From the NCBI GenBank assembly GCA_030867875.1, contig JAOWCC010000091.1:930001-994000 (forward strand): 64,000 bases of DNA. The letters run 5' to 3'. The position numbers and the translations under genes were made by a program. Each line of letters begins with the position of its first letter. Positions within the stretch are counted from its first letter, which is position 1. Positions 9,111 to 22,829 of this stretch are shown here, one piece after another. A model generated the notes under the pieces. That model searched no databases. It was not told where the DNA came from and was given only the letters and a program-made list of their open reading frames with translations. The stretch comes from Actinernus sp. WN-2022 (Eukaryota > Cnidaria > Anthozoa > Actiniaria > Actinernidae).

Positions 9111-9789
9111 TTACACGTGGGAGATTGGCACTAGTTCATGAAAATCCAAGATGGCGGACCTCAGACCTACTCGTGCTAGAGAGGCTGTACCATACAGCTT
9201 GGCAAAACGAGGGCCAAGTGGCAAATAAATAAAGTGAATAGTATCTCATTCTTTGTGCTTAGCTGGCTCATTCTTTGACTTGTACCTCTCAGCACTACAT
9301 TTGGCGCAAGAAGTCAGGTGGCTGTATGTATTTATAAGCGTTGCTATCACGAAACAGAATACAGTCTTTTGGACAGTAGTGATATGTTACAGTATCAACA
9401 AGAAATGGCCGTATGAGAGCACACGCATCATCATAATTAGAGGGTAGAAGGTTGCTAGGAGGAAGTAATGACTTTTGAAGTTGAAGTTGGTGGGAGAGGC
9501 TTTCTTTGCTAGTTTCTAGTTTACAGAAAACCATAGAAACTGCACTGCAACGGCTTGCATTAAAGTGACATTGCTGAGGCAAAGTAGCAGGACTTATCTC
9601 TACAAGTGTGCTTCAAAAGTCACATTCATATTCTCGCATTGATTTGGCTGCGGCAGGCAGCAGTTCCCTTAGCCTGTTGAAGATAAAAATATAGAGACAG
9701 CAGCACCTGTTCGCACAACTCAAACCTTACATCAGTTTCAGAATCAGATAAATCCAATTCTGCACCTTGCACTTCAGAATAAGTCTGTA
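9111..9789 (-). pseudogene. Decayed CACTA-type transposase, unit 3
   Basis: Stop at 9246-9248. One substitution near 9199, shared with units 4 and 6. Confidence 0.58.
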
Positions 9790-10779
9790 AGTTAAGTGAA
9801 ATTAAGACTTAGCAGATTTCATTTAATCAGTAGTGAATATACACCTGAATTACCAAAATTGTATTGCTTAATTTATAAAAATGAAGAATAAGGGTATAAA
9901 TACCACAACTACTATAACCACAGCTTGGAGGACATTTTGCCAAGCTCATGATATTTTTAAAGTTGTAGGATTCGGTATAATTAGTGGTAAGCAAAAAAAA
10001 ACCTTGATTCGTATCCCTCGCCCGCCACTAAAGTTTTTGTAGTAAAGCAACGTACGACTCACTCACTTTGATGAGAAGGAAAGACTTTGGCGGGGGAAAA
10101 ATATTAGGCGGGACAAAAATTAGGCGGGAAGAAACTTGTTTGGTCGGGACAACTAGCCAACCCAAATCATTATTACCCTGAGGAATAAGGATACTTTAGT
10201 AAAAAAAAAAGACTGTGGACTCAGACGGGTAAAAAAGTAATTAACCCACACAGTGCACCATTATTGCTAGATCCTAATAGGCAAAACACGAAGTTGAAAA
10301 AAAACCAGTCAGAGGTTGATAACGTGGACAACTATTGCGAAGGGAAAGCGAATTAAGTATTAACCACTCCAAGTCTATGATAAAATACACGAAGTCATGT
10401 AAACAGTTATTTTCATTTATTATATTTTTTAAATCAATTGTCAATTCCTGCAAAGAATGGAGAAAACGATGATTAGATGGATAAAGTAGAGTCTGTTTAG
10501 TATAGAGGGGAGCAAAATGGCTCTGTGGTTTCTCTACGCGTGTTTCTCTGATGAAATGTTCTTACGCTTTTAACGTCCTTAAACGGTAAGGAAGGGGGTA
10601 ACGATCTTAGAAGGGTACTCATGGCTACGGTTAAGTCGGTAATATCTGTCGAATCGCTCCTAACTATGTAAACCAAACATGCATCACGCTATTTCTTTAT
10701 CCTGACTAAAGTGAAAGAGATACGTTTTTTACTCTAACATTAAGAACAAGATTTACCGGTTATTTTGTGGTGTAACATG

Positions 10780-11319
10780 TCACTGAAAAAGAAGAAGAAC
10801 GACGGATTAGAAATTTATAACAGGTATGGTGTTAATGTATTTTGCGCTTACTGTGACCATTGCATTGATTTTATCTTACGTTCTTGTTAAACACCATATC
10901 GGCGGCCCGGTGGACCGCCACCAGAACGTTGGCGTCCATGCTATTCGCATGGACTATGACACACCCGTCCCCTGCCTTCCTGCAAGAATGATTTATACGA
11001 TTGATAAGTTATTGGGAATATCGCTAAGGGTTATAGTTGTGTGGTATTGCGTTTATGCATTGTAGCGAAATGAAGTAGAAAACCTACCAGCAAGCCCCCA
11101 CAGGGCAAAGTCCTGTGGCGAAGGCCAAGCGGACACACCCCTCACAGAATGTGTGCCCACAGTTACTCAATGTAAAGGTCGGCTCTGGTATCGACTTGCA
11201 TAGTACACAAGAGTTAACGGCTGTATAGATAGGATGCAAGAAGAGAATATCTGTGAGGATACTGCACACAATCTTATAGTGTATCATTAAACAGTTTGGA
11301 CCTTACCTTGGTTCGACAT
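10780..11319 (-). CDS. RING-type (RNF212/ZIP3-like) small protein, copy 4
   Basis: Exons 11307-11319, 11088-11220, 10880-10979; stop 10780-10782. TATA 11354-11360, octamer 11368-11375. Same predicted protein as copy 2. Confidence 0.58.
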
Positions 11320-12378
11320 GACGACGAATGAAGAAGGGTTTCACGTCCCTTCGTTTTATACTGAATTATTTGCATTGAATGCTCTTTTGTTCGGTTACTT
11401 TGAAGTAATTACAGTGAGTTATCACGATCACTCGAGATTCATTTCAACAATGGTTTCTGTGTTTCGAAATAATCCTTGAGGTCCTCTTTGGTAAAAAAAA
11501 TACAGTGTACCTTTTTTAACGTGTCTACGAATCAAAAATTTAGTTGATCTTATTTGAAAACCGTTTCGAATCAAGGAAAAGTTTGCAAATATGTGGTACT
11601 AAGGAAAATACACATCACTGTGCTAATTATGTTGCCACGGAAACACTCTTGGTCCCATGTTTCATCCGTGTGGAAAAACAATTTTGTAATTTCTCCTTCC
11701 TCGAACACAATTTACTGCTGTGGGCACATCAGATGACTCCAAGTCCATCAGTTTTGTGAGAAAATACATCAGTTCTCTGACCCCTACACTGTTAAGCTAC
11801 CCACTTATGAAGCCCTCTAGAAATCCATCCTGATCATACATGTATATTATAGTCCTCACTCACTTCCACAGCATGTCCTCATAACTAATACACAGTAAAT
11901 GTACATGCTGTTTGTATTCTGACTGAATGACATGTGTCGATCCATGTACTGCCACTGGCTCTTATGCAATAATACACCATAAACACCCGTAGATAAGCTG
12001 TACCTTTTCACCCAAAATATTCGTTCAAAATCGGGGGTGCGGCTTATCTACGGGAACACCTAGAAAGGAGACCCAACATTAACATATATTTACATATCAC
12101 GAACCTGTATGAAGCTTTTATTATGCGACGGTGCATATATTACAATCAGGTTCAAATCGCATCCGATTGTGTAATATAGCAATTTAAGCATAAGCATTGA
12201 AAAAAAACACGCAATTTGAAAGAATTAAAGCAAAAACTCTTCAAGACCCACCCTAGACCTAATATATTAGAATTTCGTGAATATTTAAACGTGATTAAGC
12301 TTATTTACCTTCCAAAACATGCTGATTCGCAGCGCTTGTCAAAGCATGCATCTAAACAACCAGGAATCCTTCGCAATT

Positions 12379-13057
12379 TTACACGTGGGAGATTGGCACT
12401 AGTTCATGAAAATCCAAGATGGCGGACCTCAGACCTACTCGTGCTAGAGAGGCTGTACCATACAGCTTGGCAAAACGAGGGCCAAGTGGCAAATAAATAA
12501 AGTGAATAGTATCTCATTCTTTGTGCTTAGCTGGCTCATTCTTTGACTTGTACCTCTCAGCACTACATTTGGCGCAAGAAGTCAGGTGGCTGTATGTATT
12601 TATAAGCGTTGCTATCACGAAACAGAATACAGTCTTTTGGACAGTAGTGATATGTTACAGTATCAACAAGAAATGGCCGTATGAGAGCACACGCATCATC
12701 ATAATTAGAGGGTAGAAGGTTGCTAGGAGGAAGTAATGACTTTTGAAGTTGAAGTTGGTGGGAGAGGCTTTCTTTGCTAGTTTCTAGTTTACAGAAAACC
12801 ATAGAAACTGCACTGCAACGGCTTGCATTAAAGTGACATTGCTGAGGCAAAGTAGCAGGACTTATCTCTACAAGTGTGCTTCAAAAGTCACATTCATATT
12901 CTCGCATTGATTTGGCTGCGGCAGGCAGCAGTTCCCTTAGCCTGTTGAAGATAAAAATATAGAGACAGCAGCACCTGTTCGCACAACTCAAACCTTACAT
13001 CAGTTTCAGAATCAGATAAATCCAATTCTGCACCTTGCACTTCAGAATAAGTCTGTA
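12379..13057 (-). pseudogene. Decayed CACTA-type transposase, unit 4
   Basis: Stop at 12514-12516; same substitution as unit 3. Confidence 0.58.
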
Positions 13058-14047
13058 AGTTAAGTGAAATTAAGACTTAGCAGATTTCATTTAATCAGTA
13101 GTGAATATACACCTGAATTACCAAAATTGTATTGCTTAATTTATAAAAATGAAGAATAAGGGTATAAATACCACAACTACTATAACCACAGCTTGGAGGA
13201 CATTTTGCCAAGCTCATGATATTTTTAAAGTTGTAGGATTCGGTATAATTAGTGGTAAGCAAAAAAAAACCTTGATTCGTATCCCTCGCCCGCCACTAAA
13301 GTTTTTGTAGTAAAGCAACGTACGACTCACTCACTTTGATGAGAAGGAAAGACTTTGGCGGGGGAAAAATATTAGGCGGGACAAAAATTAGGCGGGAAGA
13401 AACTTGTTTGGTCGGGACAACTAGCCAACCCAAATCATTATTACCCTGAGGAATAAGGATACTTTAGTAAAAAAAAAAGACTGTGGACTCAGACGGGTAA
13501 AAAAGTAATTAACCCACACAGTGCACCATTATTGCTAGATCCTAATAGGCAAAACACGAAGTTGAAAAAAAACCAGTCAGAGGTTGATAACGTGGACAAC
13601 TATTGCGAAGGGAAAGCGAATTAAGTATTAACCACTCCAAGTCTATGATAAAATACACGAAGTCATGTAAACAGTTATTTTCATTTATTATATTTTTTAA
13701 ATCAATTGTCAATTCCTGCAAAGAATGGAGAAAACGATGATTAGATGGATAAAGTAGAGTCTGTTTAGTATAGAGGGGAGCAAAATGGCTCTGTGGTTTC
13801 TCTACGCGTGTTTCTCTGATGAAATGTTCTTACGCTTTTAACGTCCTTAAACGGTAAGGAAGGGGGTAACGATCTAAGAAGGGTACTCATGGCTACGGTT
13901 AAGTCGGTAATATCTGTCGAATGGCTCCTAACTATGTAAACCAAACATGCATCACGCTATTTCTTTATCCTGACTAAAGTGAAAGAGATACGTTTTTTAC
14001 TCTAAGATTAAGAACAAGATTTACCGGTTATTTTGTGGTGTAACATG

Positions 14048-14587
14048 TCACTGAAAAAGAAGAAGAACGACGGATTAGAAATTTATAACAGGTATGGTGT
14101 TAATGTATTTTGCGCTTACTGTGACCATTGCATTGATTTTATCTTACGTTCTTGTTAAACACCATATCGGCGGCCCGGTGGACCGCCACCAGAACGTTGG
14201 CGTCCATGCTATTCGCATGGACTATGACACACCCGTCCCCTGCCTTCCTGCAAGAATGATTTATACGATTGATAAGTTATTGGGAATATCGCTAAGGGTT
14301 ATAGTTGTGTGGTATTGCGTTTATGCATTGTAGCGAAATGAAGTAGAAAACCTACCAGCAAGCCCCCACAGGGCAAAGTCCTGTGGCGAAGGCCAAGCGG
14401 ACACACCCCTCACAGAATGTGTGCCCACAGTTACTCAATGTAAAGGTCGGCTCTGGTATCGACTTGCATAGTACACAAGAGTTAACGGCTGTATAGATAG
14501 GATGCAAGAAGAAAATATCTGTGAGGATACTGCACACAATCTTATAGTGTATCATTAAACAGTTTGGACCTTACCTTGGTTCGACAT
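14048..14587 (-). CDS. RING-type (RNF212/ZIP3-like) small protein, copy 5
   Basis: Exons 14575-14587, 14356-14488, 14148-14247; stop 14048-14050. TATA 14622-14628, octamer 14636-14643. Same protein as copy 2; intron 1 carries the GAAGAAAAT variant of copies 2 and 7. Confidence 0.58.
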
Positions 14588-15646
14588 GACGACGAATGAA
14601 GAAGGGTTTCACGTCCCTTCGTTTTATACTGAATTATTTGCATTGAATGCTCTTTTGTTCGGTTACTTTGAAGTAATTACAGTGAGTTATCACGATCACT
14701 CGAGATTCATTTCAACAATGGTTTCTGTGTTTCGAAATAATCCTTGAGGTCCTCTTTGGTAAAAAAAATACAGTGTACCTTTATTAACGTGTCTACGAAT
14801 CAAAAATTTAGTTGATCTTATTTGAAAACCGTTTCGAATCAAGGAAAAGTTTGCAAATATGTGGTACTAAGGAAAATACACATCACTGTGCTAATTATGT
14901 TGCCACGGAAACACTCTTGGTCCCATGTTTCATCCGTGTGGAAAAACAATTTTGTAATTTCTCCTTCCTCGAACACAATTTACTGCTGTGGGCACATCAG
15001 ATGACTCCAAGTCCATCAGTTTTGTGAGAAAATACATCAGTTCTCTGACCCCTACACTGTTAAGCTACCCACTTATGAAGCCCTCTAGAAATCCATCCTG
15101 ATCATACATGTATATTATAGTCCTCACTCACTTCCACAGCATGTCCTCATAACTAATACACAGTAAATGTACATGCTGTTTGTATTCTGACTGAATGACA
15201 TGTGTCGATCCATGTACTGCCACTGGCTCTTATGCAATAATACACCATAAACACCCGTAGATAAGCTGTACCTTTTCACCCAAAATATTCGTTCAAAATC
15301 GGGGGTGCGGCTTATCTACGGGAACACCTAGAAAGGAGACCCAACATTAACATATATTTACATATCACGAACCTGTATGAAGCTTTTATTATGCGACGGT
15401 GCATATATTACGATCAGGTTCAAATCGCATCCGATTGTGTAATATAGCAATTTAAGCATAAGCATTGAAAAAAAACACGCAATTTGAAAGAATTAAAGCA
15501 AAAACTCTTCAAGACCCACCCTAGACCTAATATATTAGAATTTCGTGAATATTTAAACGTGATTAAGCTTATTTACCTTCCAAAACATGCTGATTCGCAG
15601 CGCTTGTCAAAGCATGCATCTAAACAACCAGGAATCCTTCGCAATT

Positions 15647-16309
15647 TTACACGTGGGAGATTGGCACTAGTTCATGAAAATCCAAGATGGCGGACCTCAG
15701 ACCTACTCGTGCTAGAGAGGCTGTACCATACAGCCTGGCAAAACGAGGGCCAAGTGGCAAATAAATAAAGTGAATAGTATCTCATTCTTTGTGCTTAGCT
15801 GGCTCATTCTTTGACTTGTACCTCTCAGCACTACATTTGGCGCAAGAAGTCAGGTGGCTGTATGTATTTATAAGCGTTGCTATCACGAAACAGAATACAG
15901 TCTTTTGGACAGTAGTGATATGTTACAGTATCAACAAGAAATGGCCGTATGAGAGCACACGCATCATCATAATTAGAGGGTAGAAGGTTGCTAGGAGGAA
16001 GTAATGACTTTTGAAGTTGAAGTTGGTGGGAGAGGCTTTCTTTGCTAGTTTCTAGTTTACAGAAAACCATAGAAACTGCACTGCAACGGCTTGCATTAAA
16101 GTGACATTGCTGAGGCAAAGTAGCAGGACTTATCTCTACAAGTGTGCTTCAAAAGTCACATTCATATTCTCGCATTGATTTGGCTGCGGCAGGCAGAAGA
16201 AGATAAAAATATAGAGACAGCAGCACCTGTTCGCACAACTCAAACCTTACATCAGTTTCAGAATCAGATAAATCCAATTCTGCACCTTGCACTTCAGAAT
16301 AAGTCTGTA
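15647..16309 (-). pseudogene. Decayed CACTA-type transposase, unit 5, shortened
   Basis: Stop at 15782-15784. The net 16-bp loss near 16197 adds another frame shift in the upstream helical block, consistent with no selection on this reading frame. Confidence 0.58.
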
Positions 16310-17299
16310 AGTTAAGTGAAATTAAGACTTAGCAGATTTCATTTAATCAGTAGTGAATATACACCTGAATTACCAAAATTGTATTGCTTAATTTATAAAA
16401 ATGAAGAATAAGGGTATAAATACCACAACTACTATAACCACAGCATGGAGGACATTTTGCCAAGCTCATGATATTTTTAAAGTTGTAGGATTCGGTATAA
16501 TTAGTGGTAAGCAAAAAAAAACCTTGATTCGTATCCCTCGCCCGCCACTAAAGTTTTTGTAGTAAAGCAACGTACGACTCACTCACTTTGATGAGAAGGA
16601 AAGACTTTGGCGGGGGAAAAATATTAGGCGGGACAAAAATTAGGCGGGAAGAAACTTGTTTGGTCGGGACAACTAGCCAACCCAAATCATTATTACCCTG
16701 AGGAATAAGGATACTTTAGTAAAAAAAAAAGACTGTGGACTCAGACGGGTAAAAAAGTAATTAACCCACACAGTGCACCATTATTGCTAGATCCTAATAG
16801 GCAAAACACGAAGTTGAAAAAAAACCAGTCAGAGGTTGATAACGTGGACAACTATTGCGAAGGGAAAGCGAATTAAGTATTAACCACTCCAAGTCTATGA
16901 TAAAATACACGAAGTCATGTAAACAGTTATTTTCATTTATTATATTTTTTAAATCAATTGTCAATTCCTGCAAAGAATGGAGAAAACGATGATTAGATGG
17001 ATAAAGTAGAGTCTGTTTAGTATAGAGGGGAGCAAAATGGCTCTGTGGTTTCTCTACGCGTGTTTCTCTGATGAAATGTTCTTACGCTTTTAACGTCCTT
17101 AAACGGTAAGGAAGGGGGTAACGATCTTAGAAGGGTACTCATGGCTACGGTTAAGTCGGTAATATCTGTCGAATCGCTCCTAACTATGTAAACCAAACAT
17201 GCATCACGCTATTTCTTTATCCTGACTAAAGTGAAAGAGATACGTTTTTTACTCTAACATTAAGAACAAGATTTACCGGTTATTTTGTGGTGTAACATG

Positions 17300-17839
17300 T
17301 CACTGAAAAAGAAGAAGAACGACGGATTAGAAATTTATAACAGGTATGGTGTTAATGTATTTTGCGCTTACTGTGACCATTGCATTGATTTTATCTTACG
17401 TTCTTGTTAAACACCATATCGGCGGCCCGGTGGACCGCCACCAGAACGTTGGCGTCCATGCTATTCGCATGGACTATGACACACCCGTCCCCTGCCTTCC
17501 TGCAAGAATGATTTATACGATTGATAAGTTATTGGGAATATCGCTAAGGGTTATAGTTGTGTGGTATTGCGTTTATGCATTGTAGCGAAATGAAGTAGAA
17601 AACCTACCAGCAAGCCCCCACAGGGCAAAGTCCTGTGGCGAAGGCCAAGCGGACACACCCCTCACAGAATGTGTGCCCACAGTTACTCAATGTAAAGGTC
17701 GGCTCTGGTATCGACTTGCATAGTACACAAGAGTTAACGGCTGTATAGATAGGATGCAAGAAGAGAATATCTGTGAGGATACTGCACACAATCTTATAGT
17801 GTATCATTAAACAGTTTGGACCTTACCTTGGTTCGACAT
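17300..17839 (-). CDS. RING-type (RNF212/ZIP3-like) small protein, copy 6
   Basis: Exons 17827-17839, 17608-17740, 17400-17499; stop 17300-17302. TATA 17874-17880, octamer 17888-17895. No coding change. Confidence 0.58.
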
Positions 17840-18898
17840 GACGACGAATGAAGAAGGGTTTCACGTCCCTTCGTTTTATACTGAATTATTTGCATTGAAT
17901 GCTCTTTTGTTCGGTTACTTTGAAGTAATTACAGTGAGTTATCACGATCACTCGAGATTCATTTCAACAATGGTTTCTGTGTTTCGAAATAATCCTTGAG
18001 GTCCTCTTTGGTAAAAAAAATACAGTGTACCTTTTTTAACGTGTCTACGAATCAAAAATTTAGTTGATCTTATTTGAAAACCGTTTCGAATCAAGGAAAA
18101 GTTTGCAAATATGTGGTACTAAGGAAAATACACATCACTGTGCTAATTATGTTGCCACGGAAACACTCTTGGTCCCATGTTTCATCCGTGTGGAAAAACA
18201 ATTTTGTAATTTCTCCTTCCTCGAACACAATTTACTGCTGTGGGCACATCAGATGACTCCAAGTCCATCAGTTTTGTGAGAAAATACATCAGTTCTCTGA
18301 CCCCTACACTGTTAAGCTACCCACTTATGAAGCCCTCTAGAAATCCATCCTGATCATACATGTATATTATAGTCCTCACTCACTTCCACAGCATGTCCTC
18401 ATAACTAATACACAGTAAATGTACATGCTGTTTGTATTCTGACTGAATGACATGTGTCGATCCATGTACTGCCACTGGCTCTTATGCAATAATACACCAT
18501 AAACACCCGTAGATAAGCTGTACCTTTTCACCCAAAATATTCGTTCAAAATCGGGGGTGCGGCTTATCTACGGGAACACCTAGAAAGGAGACCCAACATT
18601 AACATATATTTACATATCACGAACCTGTATGAAGCTTTTATTATGCGACGGTGCATATATTACAATCAGGTTCAAATCGCATCCGATTGTGTAATATAGC
18701 AATTTAAGCATAAGCATTGAAAAAAAACACGCAATTTGAAAGAATTAAAGCAAAAACTCTTCAAGACCCACCCTAGACCTAATATATTAGAATTTCGTGA
18801 ATATTTAAACGTGATTAAGCTTATTTACCTTCCAAAACATGCTGATTCGCAGCGCTTGTCAAAGCATGCATCTAAACAACCAGGAATCCTTCGCAATT

Positions 18899-19577
18899 TT
18901 ACACGTGGGAGATTGGCACTAGTTCATGAAAATCCAAGATGGCGGACCTCAGACCTACTCGTGCTAGAGAGGCTGTACCATACAGCTTGGCAAAACGAGG
19001 GCCAAGTGGCAAATAAATAAAGTGAATAGTATCTCATTCTTTGTGCTTAGCTGGCTCATTCTTTGACTTGTACCTCTCAGCACTACATTTGGCGCAAGAA
19101 GTCAGGTGGCTGTATGTATTTATAAGCGTTGCTATCACGAAACAGAATACAGTCTTTTGGACAGTAGTGATATGTTACAGTATCAACAAGAAATGGCCGT
19201 ATGAGAGCACACGCATCATCATAATTAGAGGGTAGAAGGTTGCTAGGAGGAAGTAATGACTTTTGAAGTTGAAGTTGGTGGGAGAGGCTTTCTTTGCTAG
19301 TTTCTAGTTTACAGAAAACCATAGAAACTGCACTGCAACGGCTTGCATTAAAGTGACATTGCTGAGGCAAAGTAGCAGGACTTATCTCTACAAGTGTGCT
19401 TCAAAAGTCACATTCATATTCTCGCATTGATTTGGCTGCGGCAGGCAGCAGTTCCCTTAGCCTGTTGAAGATAAAAATATAGAGACAGCAGCACCTGTTC
19501 GCACAACTCAAACCTTACATCAGTTTCAGAATCAGATAAATCCAATTCTGCACCTTGCACTTCAGAATAAGTCTGTA
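18899..19577 (-). pseudogene. Decayed CACTA-type transposase, unit 6
   Basis: Stop at 19034-19036; variant set of units 3 and 4. Confidence 0.58.
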
Positions 19578-20567
19578 AGTTAAGTGAAATTAAGACTTAG
19601 CAGATTTCATTTAATCAGTAGTGAATATACACCTGAATTACCAAAATTGTATTGCTTAATTTATAAAAATGAAGAATAAGGGTATAAATACCACAACTAC
19701 TATAACCACAGCTTGGAGGACATTTTGCCAAGCTCATGATATTTTTAAAGTTGTAGGATTCGGTATAATTAGTGGTAAGCAAAAAAAAACCTTGATTCGT
19801 ATCCCTCGCCCGCCACTAAAGTTTTTGTAGTAAAGCAACGTACGACTCACTCACTTTGATGAGAAGGAAAGACTTTGGCGGGGGAAAAATATTAGGCGGG
19901 ACAAAAATTAGGCGGGAAGAAACTTGTTTGGTCGGGACAACTAGCCAACCCAAATCATTATTACCCTGAGGAATAAGGATACTTTAGTAAAAAAAAAAGA
20001 CTGTGGACTCAGACGGGTAAAAAAGTAATTAACCCACACAGTGCACCATTATTGCTAGATCCTAATAGGCAAAACACGAAGTTGAAAAAAAACCAGTCAG
20101 AGGTTGATAACGTGGACAACTATTGCGAAGGGAAAGCGAATTAAGTATTAACCACTCCAAGTCTATGATAAAATACACGAAGTCATGTAAACAGTTATTT
20201 TCATTTATTATATTTTTTAAATCAATTGTCAATTCCTGCAAAGAATGGAGAAAACGATGATTAGATGGATAAAGTAGAGTCTGTTTAGTATAGAGGGGAG
20301 CAAAATGGCTCTGTGGTTTCTCTACGCGTGTTTCTCTGATGAAATGTTCTTACGCTTTTAACGTCCTTAAACGGTAAGGAAGGGGGTAACGATCTAAGAA
20401 GGGTACTCATGGCTACGGTTAAGTCGGTAATATCTGTCGAATGGCTCCTAACTATGTAAACCAAACATGCATCACGCTATTTCTTTATCCTGACTAAAGT
20501 GAAAGAGATACGTTTTTTACTCTAAGATTAAGAACAAGATTTACCGGTTATTTTGTGGTGTAACATG

Positions 20568-21107
20568 TCACTGAAAAAGAAGAAGAACGACGGATTAGAA
20601 ATTTATAACAGGTATGGTGTTAATGTATTTTGCGCTTACTGTGACCATTGCATTGATTTTATCTTACGTTCTTGTTAAACACCATATCGGCGGCCCGGTG
20701 GACCGCCACCAGAACGTTGGCGTCCATGCTATTCGCATGGACTATGACACACCCGTCCCCTGCCTTCCTGCAAGAATGATTTATACGATTGATAAGTTAT
20801 TGGGAATATCGCTAAGGGTTATAGTTGTGTGGTATTGCGTTTATGCATTGTAGCGAAATGAAGTAGAAAACCTACCAGCAAGCCCCCACAGGGCAAAGTC
20901 CTGTGGCGAAGGCCAAGCGGACACACCCCTCACAGAATGTGTGCCCACAGTTACTCAATGTAAAGGTCGGCTCTGGTATCGACTTGCATAGTACACAAGA
21001 GTTAACGGCTGTATAGATAGGATGCAAGAAGAAAATATCTGTGAGGATACTGCACACAATCTTATAGTGTATCATTAAACAGTTTGGACCTTACCTTGGT
21101 TCGACAT
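20568..21107 (-). CDS. RING-type (RNF212/ZIP3-like) small protein, copy 7
   Basis: Exons 21095-21107, 20876-21008, 20668-20767; stop 20568-20570. TATA 21142-21148, octamer 21156-21163. No coding change; intron 1 as in copies 2 and 5. Confidence 0.58.
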
Positions 21108-22166
21108 GACGACGAATGAAGAAGGGTTTCACGTCCCTTCGTTTTATACTGAATTATTTGCATTGAATGCTCTTTTGTTCGGTTACTTTGAAGTAATTAC
21201 AGTGAGTTATCACGATCACTCGAGATTCATTTCAACAATGGTTTCTGTGTTTCGAAATAATCCTTGAGGTCCTCTTTGGTAAAAAAAATACAGTGTACCT
21301 TTATTAACGTGTCTACGAATCAAAAATTTAGTTGATCTTATTTGAAAACCGTTTCGAATCAAGGAAAAGTTTGCAAATATGTGGTACTAAGGAAAATACA
21401 CATCACTGTGCTAATTATGTTGCCACGGAAACACTCTTGGTCCCATGTTTCATCCGTGTGGAAAAACAATTTTGTAATTTCTCCTTCCTCGAACACAATT
21501 TACTGCTGTGGGCACATCAGATGACTCCAAGTCCATCAGTTTTGTGAGAAAATACATCAGTTCTCTGACCCCTACACTGTTAAGCTACCCACTTATGAAG
21601 CCCTCTAGAAATCCATCCTGATCATACATGTATATTATAGTCCTCACTCACTTCCACAGCATGTCCTCATAACTAATACACAGTAAATGTACATGCTGTT
21701 TGTATTCTGACTGAATGACATGTGTCGATCCATGTACTGCCACTGGCTCTTATGCAATAATACACCATAAACACCCGTAGATAAGCTGTACCTTTTCACC
21801 CAAAATATTCGTTCAAAATCGGGGGTGCGGCTTATCTACGGGAACACCTAGAAAGGAGACCCAACATTAACATATATTTACATATCACGAACCTGTATGA
21901 AGCTTTTATTATGCGACGGTGCATATATTACGATCAGGTTCAAATCGCATCCGATTGTGTAATATAGCAATTTAAGCATAAGCATTGAAAAAAAACACGC
22001 AATTTGAAAGAATTAAAGCAAAAACTCTTCAAGACCCACCCTAGACCTAATATATTAGAATTTCGTGAATATTTAAACGTGATTAAGCTTATTTACCTTC
22101 CAAAACATGCTGATTCGCAGCGCTTGTCAAAGCATGCATCTAAACAACCAGGAATCCTTCGCAATT

Positions 22167-22829
22167 TTACACGTGGGAGATTGGCACTAGTTCATGAAAA
22201 TCCAAGATGGCGGACCTCAGACCTACTCGTGCTAGAGAGGCTGTACCATACAGCCTGGCAAAACGAGGGCCAAGTGGCAAATAAATAAAGTGAATAGTAT
22301 CTCATTCTTTGTGCTTAGCTGGCTCATTCTTTGACTTGTACCTCTCAGCACTACATTTGGCGCAAGAAGTCAGGTGGCTGTATGTATTTATAAGCGTTGC
22401 TATCACGAAACAGAATACAGTCTTTTGGACAGTAGTGATATGTTACAGTATCAACAAGAAATGGCCGTATGAGAGCACACGCATCATCATAATTAGAGGG
22501 TAGAAGGTTGCTAGGAGGAAGTAATGACTTTTGAAGTTGAAGTTGGTGGGAGAGGCTTTCTTTGCTAGTTTCTAGTTTACAGAAAACCATAGAAACTGCA
22601 CTGCAACGGCTTGCATTAAAGTGACATTGCTGAGGCAAAGTAGCAGGACTTATCTCTACAAGTGTGCTTCAAAAGTCACATTCATATTCTCGCATTGATT
22701 TGGCTGCGGCAGGCAGAAGAAGATAAAAATATAGAGACAGCAGCACCTGTTCGCACAACTCAAACCTTACATCAGTTTCAGAATCAGATAAATCCAATTC
22801 TGCACCTTGCACTTCAGAATAAGTCTGTA
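22167..22829 (-). pseudogene. Decayed CACTA-type transposase, unit 7, shortened
   Basis: Stop at 22302-22304; carries the same net 16-bp loss as unit 5, near 22716. Confidence 0.58.

Larger units (their letters stand above)
7336..10603. repeat. Array unit 3
   Basis: 3,268 bp. Carries the set GATCTTAG at the unit start, CTCTAACATT, CCTTTTTTAACG and CAGCTTGGCAAAA, shared with units 4 and 6. Confidence 0.95.
10604..13871. repeat. Array unit 4
   Basis: 3,268 bp. Same variant set as units 3 and 6. With unit 5 it forms a two-unit block that recurs as units 6-7. Confidence 0.95.
13872..17123. repeat. Array unit 5 (16 bp shorter)
   Basis: 3,252 bp. Net 16-bp loss near 16197 inside the transposase relic. 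Also GAATGGCTCC near 13921, GAAGAAAAT in intron 1, and TACGATCAGG near 15410. All are shared with unit 7. Confidence 0.95.
17124..20391. repeat. Array unit 6
   Basis: 3,268 bp. Variant set of units 3 and 4. Confidence 0.95.
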